NCBI GenBank assembly: GCA_902793405.1
Contig: CADBDH010000013.1
Span: forward strand, 1 to 64,000
From: an uncultured Bacteroidales bacterium
GTDB taxonomy: Bacteria > Bacteroidota > Bacteroidia > Bacteroidales > Muribaculaceae
Reading direction: 5' to 3'
DNA: 64,000 nucleotides
Part shown: one piece after another, positions 48,873 through 60,208 of the stretch
Layout of the letters: each line of letters opens with the position of its first letter
Position numbering within the stretch: position 1 is the stretch's first letter
Notes under the pieces: model-generated
Database searches by the model: none
Seen by the model: only the letters and a program-made list of their open reading frames with translations
Told to the model about the DNA's origin: nothing
Made by a program: the position numbers and the translations under genes

Positions 48873-50300
48873 ATGAAACATCTTTTCCAGGTGATACTGG
48901 CGGCAGCCTTGCTGCTTGGCCTGCAGTCGTGCATCGATGAGACCATCGGTGTGTCTATCACCGACAGTGTCTCGTCAATCATCGAGGATTCTTCATTTGT
49001 GATCACTGGCCGCTCGGTTCTTAACGACAGGGTGCAGATGCGCACGACCACCAAGATGCTGGGAGACCTCAACGCCGATGGATTTGGACGTGTGACGGCC
49101 GAAGCCGTAACCATGTGGATGCCTGCTGCCAATATCGACACCACTGGCATTACGGCCCAGTCGATCGATTCCTGCCGCCTGAAACTGCGTCTGCCCGTCA
49201 GCAATGGCTACACCGGCGACGCACTGGCACCGATGAGGATGGAAGTGTACGCCCTTAACAAGGCGCTGCCCAGTCCCATCTACAGTGACTTTGACCCGAC
49301 AGATTACTACGATAGTGATGAACTGCTGGCCACAGAGCCCTATTCGCCTATGTCGGGCTGGCTGGAACTGGCTACTTCCACCAATACGGGTACGGGCGCT
49401 ACCTCGGTTCAGGATACGGTCCGCGTGATCTCGGTGCCCATGCCTGTTGAGCTTGCAAGGCATATCTTTAACGCCTATGTCGAAGACCCATCCCGTTTCA
49501 TGAGCCCCAAGACATTTGCCGATATCTTCCCCGGCATCTATATCACCAACAGCTACGGCAGCGGACATGTGCTGAATATCAAGGCTACCGAGCTTGACGC
49601 CTATTATCACAGGCATATTGTCGTGAACGACTCGACCGAGGTTGACTCGACCTTCAGTCAAACGTATCTGGCTTCGACTCCCGAGGTTGTTTCAAACAAC
49701 ATCATCCGCTATGAGATCGATGATGCCGTCCGCGAGATGGTCAATTCAGGCGATGCCATCATTGCCGCACCGGCGGGCTATGAGGTTCAGCTGCGTTTCC
49801 CCATTCAGGATATCATCGACAAGTATCAGGATAATGTGGGGAATAATCAGGCCGTCATCAACACGTTGACGCTGGAACTTCCTGTCAGCGTTCCCGTGAC
49901 CGAATACAACATCAAGCCGCCCACCTATCTGCTGATGGTGAAGACGTCCAAGAAGGATCAGTTCATCAACGGCGACAGCCTGGTGAACAACAAGGATTCG
50001 TTCTATGCTGTGTATAGTGAATACCAAAAGTGCTATGTGTTCACCGGGTTGAGGGATTATATGATCAACATCATCAATAATCAGGGAGGCATTGCCACCG
50101 AGGACGATTTTAACTTCACCTTGACACCGGTTGACGTTACCGAATACACCTATCCGACGTCCTATTCCTACTATTCTTATGGTGGCAATTCATCGGTAGT
50201 GACCAAGATTTCGCCCATGGTGTCCCGTCCGGCGATAGCCCGTCTGCTACTGGATAAGGCCAAGGTCAGGATTACCTATAGCAAACAAATTGTGAATTAA
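48873..50300 (+). CDS. DUF4270 lipoprotein
   Basis: A 475-residue predicted lipoprotein: signal peptide with lipobox LGLQSC (Cys about 19) followed by the DUF4270 start IDETIGVSITDSVSSIIEDS. The mature part is beta-rich, with a typical SSFVITGRSV segment and long stretches of surface-type sequence; the family is outer-membrane-associated and of unknown function. It lies 56 bases after the glycogen-synthase-like gene, a conserved Bacteroidetes pair, and probably shares its mRNA. A Tyr-rich patch (YTYPTSYSYYSYGG) lies near the C-terminus. Confidence 0.88.
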   Translation: MKHLFQVILAAALLLGLQSCIDETIGVSITDSVSSIIEDSSFVITGRSVLNDRVQMRTTTKMLGDLNADGFGRVTAEAVTMWMPAANIDTTGITAQSIDSCRLKLRLPVSNGYTGDALAPMRMEVYALNKALPSPIYSDFDPTDYYDSDELLATEPYSPMSGWLELATSTNTGTGATSVQDTVRVISVPMPVELARHIFNAYVEDPSRFMSPKTFADIFPGIYITNSYGSGHVLNIKATELDAYYHRHIVVNDSTEVDSTFSQTYLASTPEVVSNNIIRYEIDDAVREMVNSGDAIIAAPAGYEVQLRFPIQDIIDKYQDNVGNNQAVINTLTLELPVSVPVTEYNIKPPTYLLMVKTSKKDQFINGDSLVNNKDSFYAVYSEYQKCYVFTGLRDYMINIINNQGGIATEDDFNFTLTPVDVTEYTYPTSYSYYSYGGNSSVVTKISPMVSRPAIARLLLDKAKVRITYSKQIVN

Positions 50301-50302
50301 AG

Positions 50303-50334
50303 TTTGCTGGTTTAGAAAAATAGTGCTACCTTTG
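50303..50334 (+). promoter_or_regulatory. Promoter of tRNA-Thr
   Basis: TTTG at 50303-50306 and TACCTTTG at 50327-50334, 20 bases apart, about 33 bases before the mature tRNA. Confidence 0.75.
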
Positions 50335-50366
50335 CACCCGCATTGCAAGTCATCGCAGTGCACCAA

Positions 50367-50442
50367 GCCGCAATAGCTCAGTCGGTAGAGCATTTCATTC
50401 GTAACGAAAAGGTCGCGGGTTCGAGTCCCGCTCGCGGCTCCA
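50367..50442 (+). tRNA. tRNA-Thr (CGT)
   Basis: A 76-base tRNA with encoded CCA. The anticodon is CGT in the loop TTCGTAA. The D-stem is GCTC/GAGC and the T-arm GCGGG-TTCGAGT-CCCGC. The acceptor stem has an A6-C67 mismatch, and the last anticodon-stem pair is A-C. A terminator follows directly. Confidence 0.95.
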
Positions 50443-50449
50443 GCAAGGA

Positions 50450-50482
50450 CGGGGAAACAGTTTTGTTTTCCCGTTTTTTTTT
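50450..50482 (+). terminator. Terminator of tRNA-Thr
   Basis: A 9-bp stem with a G-T pair (CGGGGAAAC at 50450-50458 with GTTTTCCCG at 50465-50473) followed by nine T residues. The next gene starts just beyond it. Confidence 0.8.
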
Positions 50483-50498
50483 AATTTAGACAGGAGAT

Positions 50499-51245
50499 AT
50501 GGAAATCAGCGTGAAAGATTATATGGAGCGCCAGCCTGGCAGCCCCAAGGTGTGTGAGACCGACCAGTTTTATCTGTGGATAGCCTTGAGGCTGGCCAAG
50601 TTGTGGGACGAGTCGCCCTGGTTGCGTGACCTGGACGATGACGTGAAACGTGACGTGGTGCTCGCTGTGACGGGCTATTACCAGGATGTGGTGGCCGACG
50701 GTGGCGTGTGGCGTTCGTTCTCGCGTCTGCACAGCACGAGAAACGGTGGCCCAGTGCCCCATTACGCTGCCGGCGAGGGCTACGTTGATTTTGAGCTCAA
50801 TGAGGAGGATGTGCGCTTTGTGATGTGGTGGACCATCGCGGGCGAGGAGGGTCCCGATGCCCTTGACCCGCATGACAAGGAACTGGAGGCCTTGGCCATG
50901 GCCTTCCACAAGCTGCTGGACGAGGAATATGAGCAGGCTCCCGTGCCGCGTCAGTTCTGCATCGCCAGCGAGGTGGACCTGGACAATCCCCAGGATGCCC
51001 AGCGCATCTATGATTACGCCTACTGGCTCTACTGGCGCAGTTTCCTGCTGCGTCCGTCGTCGATGGCGGTGATGCAGCGCTCCATGCCCCAGGCTCACGC
51101 CATCATTGCCCGTGCCGGCGAGAGCGATGCCCGCCCGCTGCTGCTTGAACTCAACGAGCGCCTGATGTCTACCGAGCCGGCCGGCCCGATTCCCTTGACC
51201 ACAGCGCAATGGCTGCGCCTTATCGTCAACGACGAGCTGCCGTGA
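50499..51245 (+). CDS. DUF3843-like protein of unknown function
   Basis: A 248-residue soluble, acidic protein without signal peptide. The start (ISVKDYMERQPGSPKVCETDQFYLWIALRL) and helical pattern with many Trp, Tyr and Asp residues resemble Bacteroidetes DUF3843 proteins, though this is shorter than the longest members. No catalytic motif is visible. It lies only 17 bases after the tRNA terminator T-run, so some expression may come from read-through. The family call is tentative. Confidence 0.7.
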   Translation: MEISVKDYMERQPGSPKVCETDQFYLWIALRLAKLWDESPWLRDLDDDVKRDVVLAVTGYYQDVVADGGVWRSFSRLHSTRNGGPVPHYAAGEGYVDFELNEEDVRFVMWWTIAGEEGPDALDPHDKELEALAMAFHKLLDEEYEQAPVPRQFCIASEVDLDNPQDAQRIYDYAYWLYWRSFLLRPSSMAVMQRSMPQAHAIIARAGESDARPLLLELNERLMSTEPAGPIPLTTAQWLRLIVNDELP

Positions 51246-51330
51246 CAGGACGGACAGGATAGCCTGGACTGCCTGGACCGCCGCTGAGCGGCTGGGTTGG
51301 ACTAACTGGATATACTGGACTGGAGCGATA
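51246..51330. repeat. Degenerate 9-bp CTGGACTGN repeats
   Basis: Between the stop at 51245 and the shared terminator, about eight degenerate units of CTGGACTGC type with roughly 9-bp period surround a CCGCTGAGCGG palindrome. Similar CTGGACGGACAGGA wording occurs near 440-460. Confidence 0.5.
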
Positions 51331-51333
51331 ATA

Positions 51334-51369
51334 AAAATCACGTCAAACCAAGCGGTTTGACGTGATTTT
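51334..51369. terminator. Bidirectional terminator between the DUF3843-like gene and secA
   Basis: A perfect 16-bp stem (51334-51349 with 51354-51369, loop AAGC) with A-rich and T-rich outer ends, able to stop transcription from both convergent genes. Confidence 0.7.
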
Positions 51370-51394
51370 GTTGTTGTTGTGGGGACCGTGGCTA

Positions 51395-54727
<3,333 letters not shown>

Positions 54728-54769
54728 TTCTTGTTGTTAGTTATGTTTGTTTTGTTTTTTTTCGAACTG

Positions 54770-54777
54770 CAAAGATA
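54770..54777 (-). promoter_or_regulatory. -7 element of secA
   Basis: TATCTTTG on the minus strand, about 42 bases before the secA ATG. Confidence 0.5.
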
Positions 54778-54870
54778 CAATTATTTGGCTGATTTACACC
54801 TATTATATAGGCATAAATCGACCGCATTGATGAAAAATGGCGGTTGGGTGTTGTCTGATTGGCTTGTGAA

Positions 54871-56133
54871 TCAGGCTTTTGAAGAGGTGGGGCCGCGTGT
54901 GGTCTGGCTGCCCAGCAGCACGTTGGTCAGCGAGCGCGTTACCAGCGCTGCCATGAGCGGGAAAAAGGCGAAGTTGCCCACCTGGGGCTGCCATGGCCAG
55001 GCCAGCATGAGCAGGGCCACAACGATAGCGTTGACGGCGTGCAGCCACCCTGCCACATTGCGGGTTTTCTTGAACCAGGGCAGCACGGCCAGCAGCAGCA
55101 ACAGGGGGTGGAGCCACACGATGTTGATGTTGGGCGAGGTTGCCTCGTGGGTCGAGAAGAAGATGAGGAAAAGCAGGATGCAGCCGGCCAGCCCTCCTGC
55201 CGTGAACAGGATGGTGTCGAACCACCTGGAAATGTCGTGGCGGCGCCAGTCGCGGCAGCTCACCAGCAGTGTCAATGCCAGCACCAGCAGGGCGAATGCC
55301 ATGGGCGAGATGTACCAGGGCGTGGGAGGCCTTACATTGCCGTTGATGCTCTTGTCGTTGGGCACGGTGGTGGCTTTGACCAGCGGCATGGTCTTGCCGT
55401 CGGTGGTGATGGTGGCCCCTGCCACGGCATCCATGAGTAACATGGGGATGAACATGGTGGCGCGCTGGTCGAGCGTGGTGTCGATGTCCCAGCCCAGTAC
55501 CAGGTCGATGCCGAATTTCTCCCACGCGTAGTTGCGGCAATAATGTGCCAATATGTCACGATAGGTGACAGTGGTGTCGCCCATCGCGGGATATTGCAGA
55601 CTCTCGCCAGCGGCCATCTCGATGATGTCGCGGGGACGGGTAGAGCAGTTGTCGCTCAGGAATTTATAGCGGTAGACGCGGTTTTCGGGCTGTGCGTTGT
55701 TCCACAGGAAGTCGCGCACCATCAGGGCCCTGTCTTGCGGCAGGTTGAGTTCCTGCTCGACCATGCGCCGCTCCTCCATGCCGATAGTGGCATAGGCTCG
55801 TGGAACGGGCATGCACAGGTAGTCGGTCTTGCCCAGCATGAAGCGCCACATGAAGGCGGGCGCCTGGAAGTCGAACACGCCGTAGTTGAAGTACAGGTCG
55901 ATAGGGCCTTGCTGGACGCGTATCTCGCTGTGTCCCCAGATGTTGTGGGGCTCGCTGCCGGGATAGAACGTGACGAGGCTCACCTTGACCGAATCCTCTT
56001 CTTCCTGCTGCTGTTGCTGCTTTTGGGCGTTGGCTGGCGGGGTGAGGGGCAACTGGGGCATAGCATCGAGTGTACCCGTTGCACACAGGGCACACAACAC
56101 AGTCATGCAATATGTCTTCAATAGCCGTTGCAT
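54871..56133 (-). CDS. DUF4105 membrane protein (Lnb N-terminal periplasmic-like)
   Basis: A 420-residue inner-membrane protein: signal peptide (YCMTVLCALCATGTLDA), a Gln/Glu linker, a periplasmic DUF4105 domain (about 45-225) and four or five C-terminal membrane helices. The DUF4105 motifs are SLVTFYPGSEPHNIWGHSEI (His) and YKFLSDNCSTRPRDII (Cys), which suggest a Cys-His catalytic site. DUF4105 is related to the periplasmic domain of Lnb lipoprotein N-acyltransferases, so a role in lipoprotein maturation is possible but unproven here. The start at 56133 is chosen because a promoter -7 box (56178-56185) lies downstream of the longer frame start at 56202. Confidence 0.82.
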   Translation of the reverse strand: MQRLLKTYCMTVLCALCATGTLDAMPQLPLTPPANAQKQQQQQEEEDSVKVSLVTFYPGSEPHNIWGHSEIRVQQGPIDLYFNYGVFDFQAPAFMWRFMLGKTDYLCMPVPRAYATIGMEERRMVEQELNLPQDRALMVRDFLWNNAQPENRVYRYKFLSDNCSTRPRDIIEMAAGESLQYPAMGDTTVTYRDILAHYCRNYAWEKFGIDLVLGWDIDTTLDQRATMFIPMLLMDAVAGATITTDGKTMPLVKATTVPNDKSINGNVRPPTPWYISPMAFALLVLALTLLVSCRDWRRHDISRWFDTILFTAGGLAGCILLFLIFFSTHEATSPNINIVWLHPLLLLLAVLPWFKKTRNVAGWLHAVNAIVVALLMLAWPWQPQVGNFAFFPLMAALVTRSLTNVLLGSQTTRGPTSSKA

Positions 56134-56177
56134 CTCGACACGGTGGTAGATGGGCAAGAATGATGCCAACCACCTGA

Positions 56178-56208
56178 CAAAGGTATATTTTTTCTCCCGC
56201 ATGAGAAA
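56178..56208 (-). promoter_or_regulatory. Promoter of the DUF4105 gene
   Basis: TACCTTTG at 56178-56185 with TTTC at 56205-56208 on the minus strand. It decides the start codon (56133 rather than 56202). Confidence 0.55.
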
Positions 56209-56304
56209 GGCAATTCCATGAAAAATGACGTGTGCAGCCCTTGTGCGGCGCCCTCAGCAGTCCTTCGGGTGAAAAAAGTAAGCAACCACTCAGCCGATAG
56301 CCCC

Positions 56305-56536
56305 CACGCTAAGGCGCAAAGACGCTAAGTTTTTTCAAACAACTTAAACAAATAATGGTTTAAACAACGGTAACAACTTCTTTGTTTTTGGCATCCGCGC
56401 TCTTTGGTCCCCACGCTTAGGCGCAATGTGCAATGGACACTGAATTGATTAATGACAGCATGATGGCAAATCTCAGTTGTCGGAATCCATTTGATTGAAT
56501 ATTAATATCTTAGCGCCTTAGCGCCTTGGCGTGAGG
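56305..56536. repeat. CTTAGCG-type repeats in the gap before the Gln-rich gene
   Basis: The 568-base gap holds two copies of the Bacteroidetes-type repeat built from TTAGCGCC/TTTGCG units: 56305-56329 in one orientation and 56509-56536 in the other, with a partial copy near 56411. A third full copy is at 37734-37761. GTTGTT-type sequence lies at 56338-56376. No gene is seen. Confidence 0.65.
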
Positions 56537-56631
56537 CATTTCAGGAGGTGTTTGGGGTGAAAAAAGTAATCTATTGGGTGAAAAAAACTTAAACAATGAT
56601 TTGTTTTTATGGATTTTCCAAAATAAATCAC

Positions 56632-56639
56632 TATATTTG
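56632..56639 (+). promoter_or_regulatory. -7 element of the Gln-rich protein gene
   Basis: TATATTTG, 63 bases before the ATG at 56702. Confidence 0.5.
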
Positions 56640-56701
56640 TGACCTGCAATTTCGCAATACTCATTTCAAAGAATTATTAAACATTTTTAAAAGAGACTAT
56701 T

Positions 56702-57040
56702 ATGGGATTACTTGACGAACTTCAGAAAAAATTGGAGGAGGCCGCACGACAGGCCCAGCAGCAGGGTGGCGGCGGTTCAGTTGGCGGTGGCGAAATTCCC
56801 AATCCTTGGGACCAGGCTCCGCAGCAGCCTCAACAGCAGCAAACGCCCAACTATCCTCCCGGCTACCAGCAGCCTCAGCAGCCCAACCAGCAGCAGTATC
56901 AGCAGCAATATCAGATGATCATGCAGCAGATGCAGCAACTCGTGCAGCAGGCCTACCAGCTGGGCTACCAGTATGGCGTGCAGGTTGCTCAGCAGGGCGG
57001 TTTCCGTGCCGGACTGATGGACGAAGAGAAGCAAGAGTAG
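56702..57040 (+). CDS. Gln-rich low-complexity small protein
   Basis: A 112-residue cytoplasmic protein: a short amphipathic N-terminal helix (MGLLDELQKKLEEAARQAQQ), a Gly patch, then a Gln/Pro/Tyr-rich stretch (about 35-95) and an acidic end (GLMDEEKQE). It looks disordered or prion-like and has no known domain. A promoter and normal codon use support a real gene. It stands alone between two repeat-rich gaps. The function is unknown. Confidence 0.72.
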   Translation: MGLLDELQKKLEEAARQAQQQGGGGSVGGGEIPNPWDQAPQQPQQQQTPNYPPGYQQPQQPNQQQYQQQYQMIMQQMQQLVQQAYQLGYQYGVQVAQQGGFRAGLMDEEKQE

Positions 57041-57225
57041 AAGCGAGTTTCATTTAATATATCAAATACATAATTGTGTTGCACCTCCCATGTGCAATGC
57101 AATTATGTTGCATTTTACTCACCTCACACCCAAGCCCCACATTAAGGCTGTAATCCGATTTTTCTGTAATTTTACAATCAATTCGGGATCATTCGTGTCC
57201 AGTGAAAGCCCCGCTAGGGGCGTCT

Positions 57226-57413
57226 AGGGCTTAGGCAGGGGTGTAACGAGGCGAAGCCGAGTGTAACCCCTGCAGCAGTAGAGAATACTCATCCAAGCCC
57301 CATCGGGGCGGCACTAAGTCATTGATGCACAATCTGTCACCCCTAACGGGGTTAATTGATGTTGAATTTACTTTTACAGGGGTTCCGCTACGCTCCACCC
57401 CTGCCTAAGCCCT
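57226..57413. mobile_element. 188-bp element with perfect 18-bp inverted ends
   Basis: AGGGCTTAGGCAGGGGTG at 57226-57243 is exactly repeated in inverse at 57396-57413. Inside are further paired pieces (GTAACCCCTG near 57263 against CAGGGGTTCC near 57377), and outside CCCCGCTAGGGG (57210-57221). There is no ORF. It could be a MITE or a large structured RNA or terminator. It lies in the 564-base gap between the Gln-rich gene and glutamine synthetase. Confidence 0.5.
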
Positions 57414-57534
57414 GACCAGCCCTAACGGGCTTCAAAGCAAGCCCCTTCATGCGAAAATATAACATAACAGCATTATATTGTGGCACTTATGGGGATTTAT
57501 CGTATTTTTACCGGAGACTAATAATTCGGGATAG

Positions 57535-57576
57535 AAAAAGCGAGCGCCAGGTTCTGATTATGTGACCTGGCGCTCG
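57535..57576 (-). terminator. Terminator of the glutamine synthetase gene
   Basis: A perfect 12-bp stem (57541-57552 with 57565-57576) followed by CTTTTTC on the minus strand, 29 bases after the stop codon. Confidence 0.75.
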
Positions 57577-57604
57577 TTGTGCAGTTATTGTTAACCGGTG
57601 GCGA

Positions 57605-59113
57605 TTAGCCGCACTGGAAGTACTCGTTGACGAGTTGTGAGGTGCGCTTGGGATCGTGCTCGATGTCGTGGCGCAGGGTGCGGTCGTTGAACGAGCGCAG
57701 CTCGGCGATGATGCCATCGATCATGTGGGCGCTGAACACGTCCTTCTCCTCGAAGGCGGCGCGCAGTTTCTCCAGGCAGTCGGCGCTGGCCACGCAGCTG
57801 TCGGGCAGGCAGTCGAGCTCGTTGAGGCGGGCAGCATTGGCGGCGTCGTGGATGTTCACGTCGACATAGGTCTTGGCGGCCAGCTCCAGGGCATTGTCCA
57901 TCTCGAAGCCGTGGCGGCAGGCTACGCACAGTCCGGCCAGCAGCTGGTAGATGTCGGCCGAGCCGTCCGGCGAGCGCATCTCGACGGTCTGCTTCTGTGT
58001 AGTGTCAAAGTTGTTGGCGGGTTCCAGCGGGTTGGCAGTGCGGCACATGTCGGCGCCGGCGGTCCAGCCCAGCGGCACGCGCACGAGCACCGAGCGGTTG
58101 CGGTCGCCCCAGCACACGTTGGTGGGAGCCTCCTGGTGGGGCACCAGGCGGAAGTATGACATCGGGTTCTTGTTGCCGAAGGCGGTGATGGCGGGAGCCA
58201 GGTCCATCATGCCGGCGATGGCCTTGCGGGCCTCGTCGCTCAGCACGCCCTTGTCGTTGAGCATCATGTTGCGGCCGTCCTTCATCATGCGCATGTGGAT
58301 GTGCAGACCCGAGCCGGCCTTGCCGGTGGTGATCTTGGGGGCGAAGGTCACGTTCAGGTCCTCGCGGAAGGCCAGGTTGCGGATCACCCACTTGGCCACC
58401 ATCAGCTGGTCGGCGGCGTCGAGCACGGGCACGGGCAGGAACTCGATCTCGTTCTGCTCATACACCACGCCGTCCTGCTCAAAGTTGCCCACCTCGCTGT
58501 GGCCGTACTTGATTTGTCCGCCGGCCTTGGCGATGTAGTCCATGCAGCGCTGGCGGAAGCCGTTGGTCTTGGCATAGGGCATCGACTCGTGATAGCCGTG
58601 CTGGTCGCGGGCGGGGTAATAGGCTACCGAGGGGCGAATCACGTAGTACTCCAGCTCGCCCATGGCCTCATACTCCATGCCGGTCACCTCGCGGAAGGCT
58701 TGGGCGGCCTTGCGCAGCGTCTGCTCGGGAGAGCTCTCCAGCGGGTTGCCGTCCTTGTCAAAGAACGAGCACAGCAGGCACAGGGTGGGAATCTCGGCAA
58801 ACGGGTCGAGGAAGGCGGTGCTGAACCTGGGCAGCACATACAGGTCGCTCGAGCTGGCCTGGATAAAGCTGAACAGGCTGGAGCCGTCAACGCGCTCACC
58901 ACACGACAGGATGGTGCGCAGGTACTCTTTGCTGCTGATGACAAAATTCAGGGTTTTCAACTTGCCGTCACCGCCGGGGTACATGAAGTTGACCATGCGG
59001 ATGTTGTTCTCCTCAATAAAGCGGATGATGTCGGCCTTGGTGAACTCGCGCGGTTCTTTCTGCAGGTAGGCCACTACCTGATTGGCATTCAGAGCCAGGA
59101 TTTCGTTTTCCAC
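57605..59113 (-). CDS. glnA: Glutamine synthetase family protein
   Basis: A 502-residue cytoplasmic enzyme with the GS beta-grasp (about 15-115) and catalytic domains, forming glutamine from glutamate and ammonia with ATP. Visible motifs are MGELEYYVIRP (metal-binding Glu), GKAGSGLHIHMRM (His ligand), and NRSVLVRVPL with VEMRSPDGSADIYQLLAGL (substrate-binding Arg). The length is like the GS I forms of Bacteroides. The start is GTG at 59113; an upstream in-frame stop excludes a longer protein. Its -7 box is at 59203-59210. A broader GS-like specificity cannot be excluded. Confidence 0.88.
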   Translation of the reverse strand: MENEILALNANQVVAYLQKEPREFTKADIIRFIEENNIRMVNFMYPGGDGKLKTLNFVISSKEYLRTILSCGERVDGSSLFSFIQASSSDLYVLPRFSTAFLDPFAEIPTLCLLCSFFDKDGNPLESSPEQTLRKAAQAFREVTGMEYEAMGELEYYVIRPSVAYYPARDQHGYHESMPYAKTNGFRQRCMDYIAKAGGQIKYGHSEVGNFEQDGVVYEQNEIEFLPVPVLDAADQLMVAKWVIRNLAFREDLNVTFAPKITTGKAGSGLHIHMRMMKDGRNMMLNDKGVLSDEARKAIAGMMDLAPAITAFGNKNPMSYFRLVPHQEAPTNVCWGDRNRSVLVRVPLGWTAGADMCRTANPLEPANNFDTTQKQTVEMRSPDGSADIYQLLAGLCVACRHGFEMDNALELAAKTYVDVNIHDAANAARLNELDCLPDSCVASADCLEKLRAAFEEKDVFSAHMIDGIIAELRSFNDRTLRHDIEHDPKRTSQLVNEYFQCG

Positions 59114-59202
59114 TGTTTCTTTTCTTAAGTTTTATGGCTTTAGCTGACGGCTCATGGCCGATAGCTGTAAAGCAGGTTAATTAAATGGTTCTTAGTTTGG
59201 GA

Positions 59203-59210
59203 CAAAGGTA
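59203..59210 (-). promoter_or_regulatory. -7 element of the glutamine synthetase gene
   Basis: TACCTTTG on the minus strand, 90 bases before the GTG start; CTTG lies 16 bases further upstream. Confidence 0.5.
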
Positions 59211-59247
59211 GTCTTTTTTTCTCATGCAAGCATATTTTTCACCAAGT

Positions 59248-59281
59248 TTTGTCAACGATCGGGCAAAAAACGCTACTTTTG
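59248..59281 (+). promoter_or_regulatory. Promoter of the 235-residue dockerin protein gene
   Basis: TTTG at 59248-59251 and TACTTTTG at 59274-59281, 22 bases apart, 25 bases before the ATG. Confidence 0.6.
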
Positions 59282-59306
59282 GGCATTGGCATAATTTTTA
59301 AACGAA

Positions 59307-60014
59307 ATGATGTTGAAAAGACTATTCCTGCTCGTGGCCGCATGCGCCACGATGGCTGCCGCAACCAGTCAACCGTTGCCCCAGTTCAATGGCGAAAGTT
59401 TCGAGGGGTGGCTGTACAACAACCCCAATATAGCCCTGAACAGCAGCAACATTGGCGGCGGCAAGATTGTGTTGTACGTTTCCATCACTGGGCTCACGCT
59501 CACGCTGGTCTCGCCCGAATTCACGTGTCAAGGCATTGACAGCATTTCCAGCTCGGTGAATTGGTTTACCAAGAATGCCCACGACACAGCGTTTGACATC
59601 ACGCGGACGGCTCTGACACTGGCCATTGATGATGTGGAGGGCAACCCGCTTGACTCGGTCACCGTCACCCCCACAGCCCAGCAAGTGAGCAACCACAAGC
59701 TGGACTTCACGATTGCCGTGCCCAGGGGCGTCACCACGGCGCGGCTGCGCTTTGTCTGCTGGAATGCCAATGTGGTGAGTTGTGGTGCCGTGAGGTCGGC
59801 TACATTCACTGCCGTCACGTCATCACAGCCCGCAATCCTGCCGGGTGATGTGGATGGCGACGGCGTGGTCAACATCAGCGACCTGACATCGCTCGTCGAC
59901 CTGCTGCTGAGCGGCAATCCCGACGTGAGTGCCAATGCCGATGTGGACGGTGACGGAGCGGTCAACATCAGCGACGTGGCCCTGCTTATCGACTCGTTGT
60001 TGTCGGCCGATTAG
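59307..60014 (+). CDS. Secreted cohesin-like/dockerin protein
   Basis: A 235-residue protein with a signal peptide (LFLLVAACATMAAATSQ). A beta-sandwich domain of about 150 residues follows (VPRGVTTARLRFVCWNANVV near its end), which in length and strand order resembles cohesin-type or other Ig-like folds without a firm match. At the C-terminus, residues 178-235 form a dockerin-like pair (GDVDGDGVVNISDLTSLVDL and DVDGDGAVNISDVALLIDSL). The Ca-loop pattern DxDGDGxVNISD is complete. It is the smallest dockerin protein here and is monocistronic. Confidence 0.8.
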   Translation: MMLKRLFLLVAACATMAAATSQPLPQFNGESFEGWLYNNPNIALNSSNIGGGKIVLYVSITGLTLTLVSPEFTCQGIDSISSSVNWFTKNAHDTAFDITRTALTLAIDDVEGNPLDSVTVTPTAQQVSNHKLDFTIAVPRGVTTARLRFVCWNANVVSCGAVRSATFTAVTSSQPAILPGDVDGDGVVNISDLTSLVDLLLSGNPDVSANADVDGDGAVNISDVALLIDSLLSAD

Positions 60015-60056
60015 TCCTGCATGTTTCAAACCACTTGAACAAACATTGAACAACCA

Positions 60057-60101
60057 CAACAACCTTTTATTATGAGGCAGTCTCAATGATAAGGGTTGTT
60101 G
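60057..60101 (+). terminator. GTTGTT-type hairpin after the dockerin gene
   Basis: A 20-bp imperfect stem whose outer part is CAACAACC/GGTTGTTG (60057-60064 with 60094-60101). No strong T-run follows. It belongs to the CAAC/GTTG palindrome family. Confidence 0.4.
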
Positions 60102-60208
60102 TAGTCGTTTGACCCAGGTTGTTGTTCCCGGTTGCTTGAGAACGGTTAGAGGGGTGGGGTGGTTCTATGGGTCGAGCCGCCCCACGCCCGTGATGGCCCG
60201 GGTTGGTG

